A stretch of DNA of 64,000 bases from Autumnicola lenta (GTDB lineage Bacteria > Bacteroidota > Bacteroidia > Flavobacteriales > Flavobacteriaceae), in assembly GCF_031846515.1 (NCBI RefSeq), contig NZ_JAVRHO010000001.1, positions 220,868 through 284,867 of the forward strand, written 5' to 3'. The notes under the pieces were generated by a model. It was not told the origin of the DNA. It ran no database searches and was given only the letters and a program-made list of their open reading frames with translations. Position 1 is the first letter of the stretch. Each line of letters starts with the position of its first letter. The position numbers and the translations under genes were made by a program. Positions 1-7,138 of the stretch are shown one piece after another.

Positions 1-240
1 CTCAGAGTTGCAAGAAACGAAACCAGAAAAATAGTCACAGAAACACTTCGACTTCTAAAGCAACCGGAAATTGGACAAATTGAAGAATTATTAGCGGACA
101 GTAAACTGAAATTCAGGTATTTAGTTCATCAGACTTATAAGATTATTTATTGGATAAACATAGATAAAAATCAGATCGAAATTGTAGATATTTTCGATAC
201 CCAGCAATATCCAACAAAAATAAGAAGATCAAAACAGTAA
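1..240 (+). CDS. RelE/ParE-type toxin, C-terminal part (5' end outside window)
   Basis: The first 79 codons read openly from base 1 to a TAA at 238-240, so the gene begins upstream of the window. The visible part has the compact basic fold of RelE/ParE plasmid-stabilisation toxins: a segment with RYLVHQTYKIIYWI followed by IEIVDIFDTQQYPTKIRR, the usual C-terminal strand pair ending in a basic tail. Family members are ribosome-dependent mRNA nucleases (RelE) or gyrase inhibitors (ParE); which applies cannot be told. The cognate antitoxin would normally lie immediately upstream, outside the window. Family assignment is by pattern only. Confidence 0.7.
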   Translation, partial: LRVARNETRKIVTETLRLLKQPEIGQIEELLADSKLKFRYLVHQTYKIIYWINIDKNQIEIVDIFDTQQYPTKIRRSKQ

Positions 241-353
241 CCAATTGACCACACTGTTACTTTAATTGTGGCGAGTCAAAACACCAGGTTCCCGTAGATC
301 TTGACATTAATGTGGAAAGTGCACAGTCTTTATAAGCCATGGATCAAACTGCA

Positions 354-372
354 GGTCGATAATTGGCATTTT
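354..372 (+). repeat. Dispersed short motif GGTCGATAATTGGCATTTT, copy 1
   Basis: This 19-base sequence recurs identically at 39398-39416, and in variant or inverted form at 27482-27498, 29405-29431 and 47002-47022. It lies about 110 bases after the toxin stop codon. Function unknown. Its repeated position near gene ends suggests a 3'-end or structural element; this is inference. Confidence 0.6.
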
Positions 373-400
373 AGAGCAGTCTCTTTTTTTTCTTTTACCT

Positions 401-471
401 CCTGCAAGGTTTGAGAAACCTTGTAGGTGTATTTACTTGCCATACCTACAAGGTTCAAAAAACCTTGCAGG
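401..471. repeat. Nested palindromic repeat (REP-like), copy 1
   Basis: A left arm (401-428) and a right arm (444-471) are near-perfect inverted copies of each other around a 15-base spacer. Each arm is also a hairpin built from CCTGCAAGGTTT and AAACCTTGTAGG. The whole could fold as one long hairpin or as a cruciform of two small ones. A second copy with the same architecture is at 43505-43583. Such elements are often non-autonomous REP/MITE-like repeats or double terminators; no transposase is nearby. Confidence 0.75.
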
Positions 472-623
472 AACATATAAATTGTAAATAAATTCTGTTT
501 TCTGTAATTTCTTCTGAAGTTTTATTGAAAAAGCGTTTCTTTCACCCGAAAGACCTTCAGTTTTAATAAAATCCTAACCTTTTTCTTTGCTGCTATTCTG
601 TATCTTAAGGAAAAAATCGGGAA

Positions 624-1520
624 ATGAGCTACAAACTGGAAAAACAGCAAAGCCTTGACGAAAACATTACTAGAATTGCTTCTGAAGAAATAGAGGCCTG
701 CCTTACTTCTCTTAAAAAGGCAGAAATTCATGAAGCGGTCCACGACATTCGCAAACGCCTTAAGAAGCTCCGCGCACTTGCCAGGCTTGTAAGGGACGAG
801 ATGGGTGAGAAAAAATATAAAAAAATCAATGTTTACTTTCGGGATCTTGGAAGGGAACTCGCGCCAGTTAGAGACCTTACGGCACACATAGAAACTGTGG
901 ATATCCTGAAAGAAAGGTATGGCGATCATGTTTATGTGAAATTTTTTGATAGCATTACACAGGAGTTGGAAAAGGAAAGAGATACGGTGACAGAAGAGCT
1001 TCAGGAAAAAGATTTTTTCTCACAACATCTTGTAGAAGAACTGCAGAATGCAAAGGAAAAACTGGAAGAATGGCCGGTAAAATCTTCAGATATTGCAGTT
1101 ATCCTGCCTAGTCTTAAGAGGGTTTACGAAAAGGGAGCCAATGCCCTGGAAGAGGCTTATGCCAATCCTAATCCGGAAACTTTTCATGAATGGCGAAAAA
1201 GGGCAAAATACCTGTGGCATCACAGTGAACTGCTTCAGGACGTTTGGCCGGAACTCTTCAAAACTCTGGAGGCAGAAATTCATCTATTAGCCGATTATCT
1301 TGGTGACGACCACGATCTTATGTTGCTGGATGAAAAATTAGTGAATTCCGACTTCAACTTTAAAGATGACAAGCAAAAAGAGATGATCCACGCTTTAATA
1401 AAAGAATACAGCGACCATCTAAGGACGAATGCTGAACTGCAGGGAGCACTCATTTATGCTGAAAAACCTAAAGCCTTTAAAAATCGTATAAAAAAGTACC
1501 TGAAAATAAACTGGAACTAG
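624..1520 (+). CDS. CHAD domain-containing protein
   Basis: This 298-residue all-helical protein matches the CHAD (conserved histidine alpha-helical) domain. Conserved histidines and basic residues sit where expected: H36/H40 in an HEAVHDIRKRLKKLR stretch, H188 in FHEWRKRAKYLWHH, and the LGDDHDL motif near residue 226. CHAD domains bind inorganic polyphosphate and often localise to polyphosphate granules, so a polyphosphate-binding role is likely by family. No catalytic CYTH (triphosphatase) domain is fused to it. The 2H phosphoesterase gene follows after 15 bases on the same strand, so the two are probably co-transcribed. Confidence 0.9.
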   Translation: MSYKLEKQQSLDENITRIASEEIEACLTSLKKAEIHEAVHDIRKRLKKLRALARLVRDEMGEKKYKKINVYFRDLGRELAPVRDLTAHIETVDILKERYGDHVYVKFFDSITQELEKERDTVTEELQEKDFFSQHLVEELQNAKEKLEEWPVKSSDIAVILPSLKRVYEKGANALEEAYANPNPETFHEWRKRAKYLWHHSELLQDVWPELFKTLEAEIHLLADYLGDDHDLMLLDEKLVNSDFNFKDDKQKEMIHALIKEYSDHLRTNAELQGALIYAEKPKAFKNRIKKYLKINWN

Positions 1521-1535
1521 AACAACTGCACGAAA

Positions 1536-2090
1536 ATGGCAAAAACGAAGGCTCCGCTTTATTTTATCGCTCTTGTTCCTGATAATGAACTGGAAAATGA
1601 AATACGGAGGTTAAAAGAAGAGATAAAAGAAAAGTACAATTCTGAAAAAGCACTGAGATTACCTGCACATATCACGCTTCAGATTCCGTTTAAGATGGAT
1701 GGGGAAAATGAAGGCGCTTTAACAGAAGCTTTGCAGGAAATAGCCGATAAAGCCAATGCTTTAAAACTACAATTATCGGGCTTTGGTAATTTTTCGGGCA
1801 GGGTAATTTATGTGAATGTATCTAACCCTTCGCCGGTCCTTCAGTTACATAAAAACATTCAGGAGGTTTTAGCTTCAACAATCTATATGGAAGATCGGGA
1901 AAAGAGTTTAGATATCCATCCGCATATTACTATTGCCACACGTGATCTTAGCCGGAAAGAATTCAAAAATGCCTGGCCGGAATATAAGAAACGTGAATTT
2001 AGTGCTTCTTTTGTGGCCGAAAACCTTACGCTTTTTAAACATAACGGAAAAACATGGGATGTGCTGAAGGAATTCGCTTTAGGAGGGTAG
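1536..2090 (+). CDS. 2'-5' RNA ligase family protein (2H phosphoesterase)
   Basis: A 184-residue protein with the two HxT motifs that define the 2H phosphoesterase superfamily: HITL at residues 45-48 and HITI at 130-133. In the family the two histidines act on 2',3'-cyclic phosphates or 2'-5' linkages; ThpR and LigT are the named prototypes. The true substrate is unknown. The length is normal for single-domain members. It follows the CHAD gene by 15 bases, suggesting an operon. Confidence 0.85.
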   Translation: MAKTKAPLYFIALVPDNELENEIRRLKEEIKEKYNSEKALRLPAHITLQIPFKMDGENEGALTEALQEIADKANALKLQLSGFGNFSGRVIYVNVSNPSPVLQLHKNIQEVLASTIYMEDREKSLDIHPHITIATRDLSRKEFKNAWPEYKKREFSASFVAENLTLFKHNGKTWDVLKEFALGG

Positions 2091-2173
2091 CTTCAACAAA
2101 AGAAAAACCGGACTACTTTCTGATTTTACATTTTTTAGAATATCTTAGTGACTCCACCCTTCAAAATTCAGAA

Positions 2174-2953
2174 ATGATCAAAATCATCAAACCTACCGTT
2201 GCTTTTTTCCTTTTACTGTTTACGGCAATTACCAATGCACAAGATCAGGAATTTTACCAGCTAAAAATTTACCATTTCGAGGATGAAGCGCAGGTAGAGC
2301 GAACAGATGATTATCTAAAAAATGCTTATTTACCTGCTTTAAAAGAAACGGGAATCCAAAATATTGGAGTATTTAAACCGCGCCAGTACGAGGAAAACGA
2401 CACCATTAAAAAAACTTATGTGCTTATTCCTTTTAATTCGCTGGAACAATGGAAAAATTTAAACCAGGAACTTGGACAGAATCACGACTTTCTTGAGAAA
2501 GCTGAGAATTTTATAAATTCGGCTTACGAAGATGCACCATATCTTCGGTTCCAGTCCATCTTATTAAAAGCTTTTGAAGATATGCCGCAAATGCAGGCTT
2601 CTGCTTTAGAAGTTCCAAGGGAAGACAGGATTTACGAGTTGCGTAGTTACGAATCTCCAACAGAAACGCTTTTTCAGAATAAGGTGGACATGTTTAATGA
2701 CGGCGAAGTGGAAATTTTTGATGAACTTGGTTTTAACGCTGTTTTTTATGCGGAAGTAATTTCTGGACCAGATATGCCCAACCTTATGTACATGACCACT
2801 TTTCCCAATAAAGAAAGCCGTGACAAGCACTGGGAACAATTTGGCTCATCTGAAGGCTGGCAGGAACTCAGTTCCCGACCTGAATATCCTTCCCACAATG
2901 TTTCCCATGCAGATATTCTATTTTTGTATCCAACTGAATATTCAGATTACTAA
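2174..2953 (+). CDS. Secreted NIPSNAP family protein
   Basis: The frame is open from 2054, but the start at 2174 is preferred because it gives a standard signal peptide (MIKIIKPTVAFFLLLF, cleavage after TNAQ); the upstream stretch overlaps the previous gene. The mature part holds two NIPSNAP-like ferredoxin-fold units: one starting FYQLKIYHF near residue 26 and a second starting IYELRSYES near residue 156. Secreted double-NIPSNAP proteins are widespread in Bacteroidota and their biochemical function is not established. 259 residues from this start. Confidence 0.85.
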   Translation: MIKIIKPTVAFFLLLFTAITNAQDQEFYQLKIYHFEDEAQVERTDDYLKNAYLPALKETGIQNIGVFKPRQYEENDTIKKTYVLIPFNSLEQWKNLNQELGQNHDFLEKAENFINSAYEDAPYLRFQSILLKAFEDMPQMQASALEVPREDRIYELRSYESPTETLFQNKVDMFNDGEVEIFDELGFNAVFYAEVISGPDMPNLMYMTTFPNKESRDKHWEQFGSSEGWQELSSRPEYPSHNVSHADILFLYPTEYSDY

Positions 2954-2969
2954 TTCCTGAGTAGCCGTT

Positions 2970-3539
2970 ATGGATGAAAGCTACGCAGCAGATCAGGAGT
3001 ACGAACGTTTGGATTTCAGAAACGAGAAACCTTTTACTGAATACGAAAATTGCCATTTTAGAGGGTGCGTTCTTTCCAATCTGAATTTAGGAGAAGTTAT
3101 CTTCTCGGAATGTGAATTTGAAGATTGTGATTTTAGTTCTTCCGCACTAAACGGTACTTCGTTTAGAGACTGTAACTTTAAGAATTGTAAGCTTTTAGGC
3201 TTAAGATTTGAAGAATGCAGTGATTTTCTGCTTTCCTTCAGGTTTGAAGCCTGTGATCTCAGTTTTTCTTCATTTTTTCAGCTTAAAATGAAAAAAACAA
3301 GGTTTGATAACTGCAAACTGGAGCAGGTAGAGTTTTCCGGAGCAGATTTAACCGGTGCTATCTTCACCAATGCGGACCTGAACAATGCTACTTTCCGAAA
3401 TTCTATCCTCGAAGGCGCAGATTTCCGAAAATGTGAGAATATCACGATAAATCCTGAAGAGAACAGGCTTAAAAATGCCAAATTTTCACTCGAGAGCTTA
3501 CCGGGCCTTCTGACCAGATACAATTTAAAAATTTCCTAA
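2970..3539 (+). CDS. Pentapeptide repeat protein
   Basis: A 189-residue protein made largely of A(D/N)LXX-type pentapeptide repeats (for example FEDCDFSSS, FRDCNFKNCKL, FSGADLTGAIF, LEGADF), interrupted near the middle and closed by a C-terminal helix (LPGLLTRYNLKI). The repeats predict a right-handed quadrilateral beta-helix. The two-block layout with a short break and capping helix resembles the Qnr/MfpA group of gyrase-interacting DNA mimics, but the general family is functionally mixed. Quinolone protection is therefore not claimed. It lies 16 bases after the NIPSNAP gene. Confidence 0.85.
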   Translation: MDESYAADQEYERLDFRNEKPFTEYENCHFRGCVLSNLNLGEVIFSECEFEDCDFSSSALNGTSFRDCNFKNCKLLGLRFEECSDFLLSFRFEACDLSFSSFFQLKMKKTRFDNCKLEQVEFSGADLTGAIFTNADLNNATFRNSILEGADFRKCENITINPEENRLKNAKFSLESLPGLLTRYNLKIS

Positions 3540-3648
3540 AAGTGGTATAAGTTTTATAAAATAAACCTAATGCATTAGAAAGTTTGCAAAGCCTTGCGTA
3601 ACATTGTTGGCCGTATCCTTCAACAAAAACGAAATAATAAAAACAGGT

Positions 3649-4269
3649 GTGAGCGAAAAGATAAAAATTAAGAAAACAGAAGTATTATCAAACAGATGGG
3701 CTTTATTAAACGAAATAACCTATGATTTCCAGAGAAGGGACGGCTCCTGGGAAATACAGAACAGGGAAGCCTATGACCGGGGTGACGGCGCCTGTATACT
3801 TCTATACAACAGGTGCACAAAAAAAGTAATCCTCACCAGGCAATTCCGTTTACCAACTTATCTGAACAACAATCCCGGCGGCATGATGATAGAGGCCTGT
3901 GCCGGATTACTGGATAAAGATTATCCGGAAAAATGCGTCATTAAAGAGACTGAAGAGGAAACAGGCTACAGAATTCCCAAAGCGCAAAAAATCTTTGATT
4001 CTTATATGTCGCCAGGATCTGTCACAGAACTTATTCATTTCTTTATTGGAGAATATTCAGAAGACATGAAGGTGAGTGAAGGCGGTGGGCTGCAGGAAGA
4101 GCAGGAAGATATTGAAGTATTGGAAATGGATTTTGAGGATGCCTATGCTAAAATAGCGAAAGGAGAAATTAAAGACGGCAAAACCATTATGCTCCTGCAG
4201 CATATAAAAATTCATAATATCATAAGCGCTCCTGCCAAGACCAAAGTGGTTGAGGAAGAAGAGAGCTAA
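3649..4269 (+). CDS. nudK: GDP-mannose pyrophosphatase NudK (Nudix hydrolase)
   Basis: The protein aligns along its length with Escherichia coli NudK: EAYDRGDGACILLYN, LTRQFRLPTYLN, the Nudix helix GLLDKDYPEKCVIKE followed by TEEETGY, then SYMSPGSVTELIHFF. The Nudix box has the NudK spacing rather than the textbook GX5E. The enzyme hydrolyses GDP-mannose to GMP and mannose-1-phosphate. The frame is open from a TTG at 3604; the GTG at 3649 is preferred because it places the N-terminus where NudK begins and gives 206 residues. The start remains uncertain. Confidence 0.88.
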   Translation: MSEKIKIKKTEVLSNRWALLNEITYDFQRRDGSWEIQNREAYDRGDGACILLYNRCTKKVILTRQFRLPTYLNNNPGGMMIEACAGLLDKDYPEKCVIKETEEETGYRIPKAQKIFDSYMSPGSVTELIHFFIGEYSEDMKVSEGGGLQEEQEDIEVLEMDFEDAYAKIAKGEIKDGKTIMLLQHIKIHNIISAPAKTKVVEEEES

Positions 4270-4346
4270 TCCTCTGATGCTGCTTTAACGAATTCTTAAA
4301 CATGAAGACTTAGTTCTTTTGTATCTTCATAAAAAATCAGATTAAA

Positions 4347-5432
4347 ATGTCCAAAGGCAAAAAGTTTCTCCTGTATCCCACGATAATTGTTGTAGGATTA
4401 TATTTTTTATTTCTTGGACTTTCAAAGGGGGAAGGCTTTTTATCTCCCTTCATAACTGCCGTTATCCTTTCACTCTTAATGCTCCCTCTGGCCAGAATCA
4501 TGGAGCGCAAAATTAGCCGGTCTGCGGCATCTTTAATAAGCGCCTTCCTTATTTTTCTTGTTTCTGTTGGATTTCTTGCGTTAGTTTCTTTTCAACTTAA
4601 AAACTTCGTAGAGCAGTGGCCGGATATTAAGAAAACCATGAAACCCAAGATTGAGCAGTTAAAGGATTTTGCACAAAAAAACACTCCTTTAAATGAGGAG
4701 CAACTTCAGATATCAGATTCTAGAAGTACTTCTAAAAACACTGATATTCCTATTGTAGGAGGTTCTGGAGAAAATTCAGGAAAAAAAGCAGCCAGTTTTC
4801 TTGGTACGCTAACGGGAGCCATTGGTAATTACCTACTTACCTTTATTTATATTTTCTTTCTTCTTAACTACAGGCATAAACTGAATGAGTTTATTCTGCA
4901 TTTATTTCCCGAGGAAAAGCGACAGAAAGTAAAGAAAGTTGTTGGTAAGTGTACGGAAATTGCACCCCAATACCTGGTTGGAAGATTAATGCTTATTGCC
5001 TTCCTTGCCATTTTGTACGCTGTAGGTTTAGGAATATCAGGAGTTAATAATTTTGTATTAGTAAGTATTATTGCTGCATTTTTAAGTCTAATCCCTTACA
5101 TAGGAAATATGATAGGGCTCGCCATGGCCATGGCTTTTGGTTATCTTACCTCGGGAGAAACCGGAGTTCTAATTGGAGTGTTAATTACCTTTGGAATTGC
5201 ACAATTTCTGGAAAGTTATGTGCTGGAACCTTACGTAGTTGGCGATCGTGTAAATCTCCACCCTTTTGTTGTAATTCTCGTTGTAGTAATTGGCAACTTG
5301 ATGTGGGGAGTTGTAGGAATGGTATTGGCCATCCCGATTATGGCGATTATCACCGTAATTTTGCTTCATGTCCCTGCTCTAAAACCCTACGGAATTCTAC
5401 TCAGCAAGGAATCTTTTCCAAAGGATCAATAG
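4347..5432 (+). CDS. AI-2E family transporter (PerM-like)
   Basis: A 361-residue multi-spanning membrane protein of the AI-2E/PerM family. There are hydrophobic segments at the N-terminus, an extracytoplasmic stretch near residues 85-145, then a transmembrane block with the family-typical sequence FLSLIPYIGNMIGL near residue 247 and a C-terminal VVGDRVNLHPFVVILVVV segment. Family members are named for autoinducer-2 export (TqsA), but several act as ion antiporters, so the substrate is open. Confidence 0.88.
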   Translation: MSKGKKFLLYPTIIVVGLYFLFLGLSKGEGFLSPFITAVILSLLMLPLARIMERKISRSAASLISAFLIFLVSVGFLALVSFQLKNFVEQWPDIKKTMKPKIEQLKDFAQKNTPLNEEQLQISDSRSTSKNTDIPIVGGSGENSGKKAASFLGTLTGAIGNYLLTFIYIFFLLNYRHKLNEFILHLFPEEKRQKVKKVVGKCTEIAPQYLVGRLMLIAFLAILYAVGLGISGVNNFVLVSIIAAFLSLIPYIGNMIGLAMAMAFGYLTSGETGVLIGVLITFGIAQFLESYVLEPYVVGDRVNLHPFVVILVVVIGNLMWGVVGMVLAIPIMAIITVILLHVPALKPYGILLSKESFPKDQ

Positions 5433-5513
5433 CGCAGTTTCTGCTAATATGAGAAGCATTTTTCCTGTTGATTTATGTAACTTGCGCCAAAATTTACTAC
5501 ACTTTTTTGGCAG

Positions 5514-6401
5514 ATGGAAAGCAAAAAACAAGTAGCAATAAGGACTACATATCTCAGTATACTGGGGAATGTTCTGCTGGCCCTTGCCAAAGGTATTACA
5601 GGAATATTCGGGAATTCTTATGCTCTTATTGCAGATGCAATAGAATCTACTACAGACGTCTTTTCTTCTGTTTTAGTGCTTTTCGGGATAAGATACTCTA
5701 CCAAGCCGGCAGACGAAAATCATCCCTACGGCCATGGAAAAGCCGAGCCGCTAATCACCTTTGCAGTAGTCGGATTTTTATTAGTTTCTGCTACCATTAT
5801 TGCTTATGAAAGCATTATTAACATCCAGACACCGCATAAAATCCCGGAAAAATATACACTTATAGTTCTGGGAATTATTGTAATCATTAAAGAACTTTTT
5901 TATCGTTTTGTTTCAAAAAGAAGTGACACTACCAACAGTACTTCCCTTAAAGCCGATGCCTGGCACCACCGCAGCGATGCAATTACTTCCCTTATGGCAT
6001 TTGTTGGAATTTCCATCGCCGTTTATATGGGCAAAGGTTACGAAACTGCAGATGACTGGGCGGCTTTATTAGCTTCAGGATTTATTGTTTACAATGCGTT
6101 TCTGATTTTTCGTCCTGCTCTAAGCGAAATTATGGATGAGCATCTCTATGATGATTTTATTGAAGAGATCAGGACGATTTCAGACTCTGTGGACGGTGTC
6201 ATAGCTATTGAAAAGTGTTTTGTGAGAAAAGCCGGATTATTTTTCCATATTGATCTTCATCTTATTGTGAAAGGAGATATTACAGTTACTAAAGGTCATG
6301 CTATTGCTCATAACCTAAAAAGTGAATTACAGGAAAAATTTCCTGAAATTTCTGATGTGCTTATCCACGTGGAACCAGATCAACAATATGTGTTGAAGTA
6401 G
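5514..6401 (+). CDS. Cation diffusion facilitator family transporter
   Basis: A 295-residue CDF protein exporting divalent metal (usually Zn, Fe, Mn or Cd) by proton exchange. The metal-site motifs are visible: ADAIESTTD (D41, E44, D48) in helix 2, where E replaces the more usual His or Asp, and AWHHRSDA (H151, D155) in helix 5. A conserved HPYGHGKAEPL follows helix 2, and a cytoplasmic C-terminal domain with IHVEPD closes the protein. The E at site A could shift metal selectivity. Confidence 0.92.
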   Translation: MESKKQVAIRTTYLSILGNVLLALAKGITGIFGNSYALIADAIESTTDVFSSVLVLFGIRYSTKPADENHPYGHGKAEPLITFAVVGFLLVSATIIAYESIINIQTPHKIPEKYTLIVLGIIVIIKELFYRFVSKRSDTTNSTSLKADAWHHRSDAITSLMAFVGISIAVYMGKGYETADDWAALLASGFIVYNAFLIFRPALSEIMDEHLYDDFIEEIRTISDSVDGVIAIEKCFVRKAGLFFHIDLHLIVKGDITVTKGHAIAHNLKSELQEKFPEISDVLIHVEPDQQYVLK

Positions 6402-6550
6402 CGGGAACTTCAACTCTCTGGCCGAAACAACAGCATTGATTTCATAATTCAGAAGTAACATAAGTCTGTTTTTCTTCATTTCTCTTTTCAGCTTTATGAT
6501 TATTTGCCGGTTTTCCAGTCAAATTGAGAACTATAACATAATTTAAAATC

Positions 6551-6579
6551 TTGTTGGGAGAGATACGAAAAAATCTTTG
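6551..6579 (+). promoter_or_regulatory. Probable promoter of the small lipoprotein gene
   Basis: TTG at 6551-6553, an 18-base spacer and AATCTTTG at 6572-6579 fit the Bacteroidota consensus TTG-N19-TAnnTTTG except for the first base of the -7 element. It sits 27 bases before the ATG at 6607. Confidence 0.5.
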
Positions 6580-6606
6580 CTATATTAAAAACAAAAAATT
6601 ATAGTA

Positions 6607-6963
6607 ATGAAAAAGTATATAGTTTCCCTATTGGCAACTCTCTTCCTGGTTTGCAGCTTTTCCTGCAGCGACGACGATGATGCAACTGAAGATATAATGC
6701 GATATGACCTTGTCGTCAGGAACGAAACTGAAGAGGAGATTATCATATATGTAAACAATACGACGGATACACGCGGGTTTGTGAACAATGGAATAATTAA
6801 TACAGGGGAAGAAAAAGTCGTTCATGATCTGGAAGCTGAAGCACCGTATCTTTTAAGAGCTGTAAATAATGGAGAAAATCTTGATGATTTTTTCTTTGAA
6901 CTTCCTTTTTCATATGATAATTCAGAAGAACACACTGTCATTATTAACTCTCCGCAGCTTTAG
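6607..6963 (+). CDS. Small surface lipoprotein, function unknown
   Basis: A 118-residue protein with a lipoprotein signal (MKKYIVSLLATLFLVCSFSC) and a lipidated Cys followed directly by SDDDD. An acidic run after the Cys is the export signal that places Bacteroidota lipoproteins on the cell surface. The remainder (YDLVVRNETEEEIIIYV, then EKVVHDLEAEAPYLL) looks like a single small beta-sandwich. I do not recognise a family. It stands alone with its own likely promoter. Confidence 0.75.
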   Translation: MKKYIVSLLATLFLVCSFSCSDDDDATEDIMRYDLVVRNETEEEIIIYVNNTTDTRGFVNNGIINTGEEKVVHDLEAEAPYLLRAVNNGENLDDFFFELPFSYDNSEEHTVIINSPQL

Positions 6964-7138
6964 AGTTTATCAAAAATTACAGGCTAACAGATGAGATAGC
7001 TGTTGTTTGACTTTAATGATATCGTTAGCAAGTGCCCCTGATCTCAACCTTAGATCAGTTGTTTTCCAAAACTGAGGTTAAAAACTTACCTGTAGTAGTA
7101 ATTTATATTAATTTGGCTTAAGAACCATCACATAGCCT

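Larger units (their letters stand above)
241..623. other. Gene-free interval with two repeat elements
   Basis: There is no convincing ORF between the toxin stop and the CHAD gene. The interval holds one copy of the GGTCGATAATTGGC motif (354-372) and one nested palindromic repeat (401-471), each listed separately. The last 140 bases must carry the CHAD-gene promoter, but I see no clean TTG/TAnnTTTG pair there. Confidence 0.6.

Noticed and set aside
522..929. 135-codon minus-strand ORF overlapping the CHAD gene
   Set aside because: Mostly antisense to a clear CHAD domain; Phe/Lys-rich composition is typical of shadow frames.
5468..5809. 113-codon + strand ORF overlapping the start of the CDF transporter
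   Set aside because: Out-of-frame shadow (Cys/Tyr/Ser-rich) of the transporter gene.
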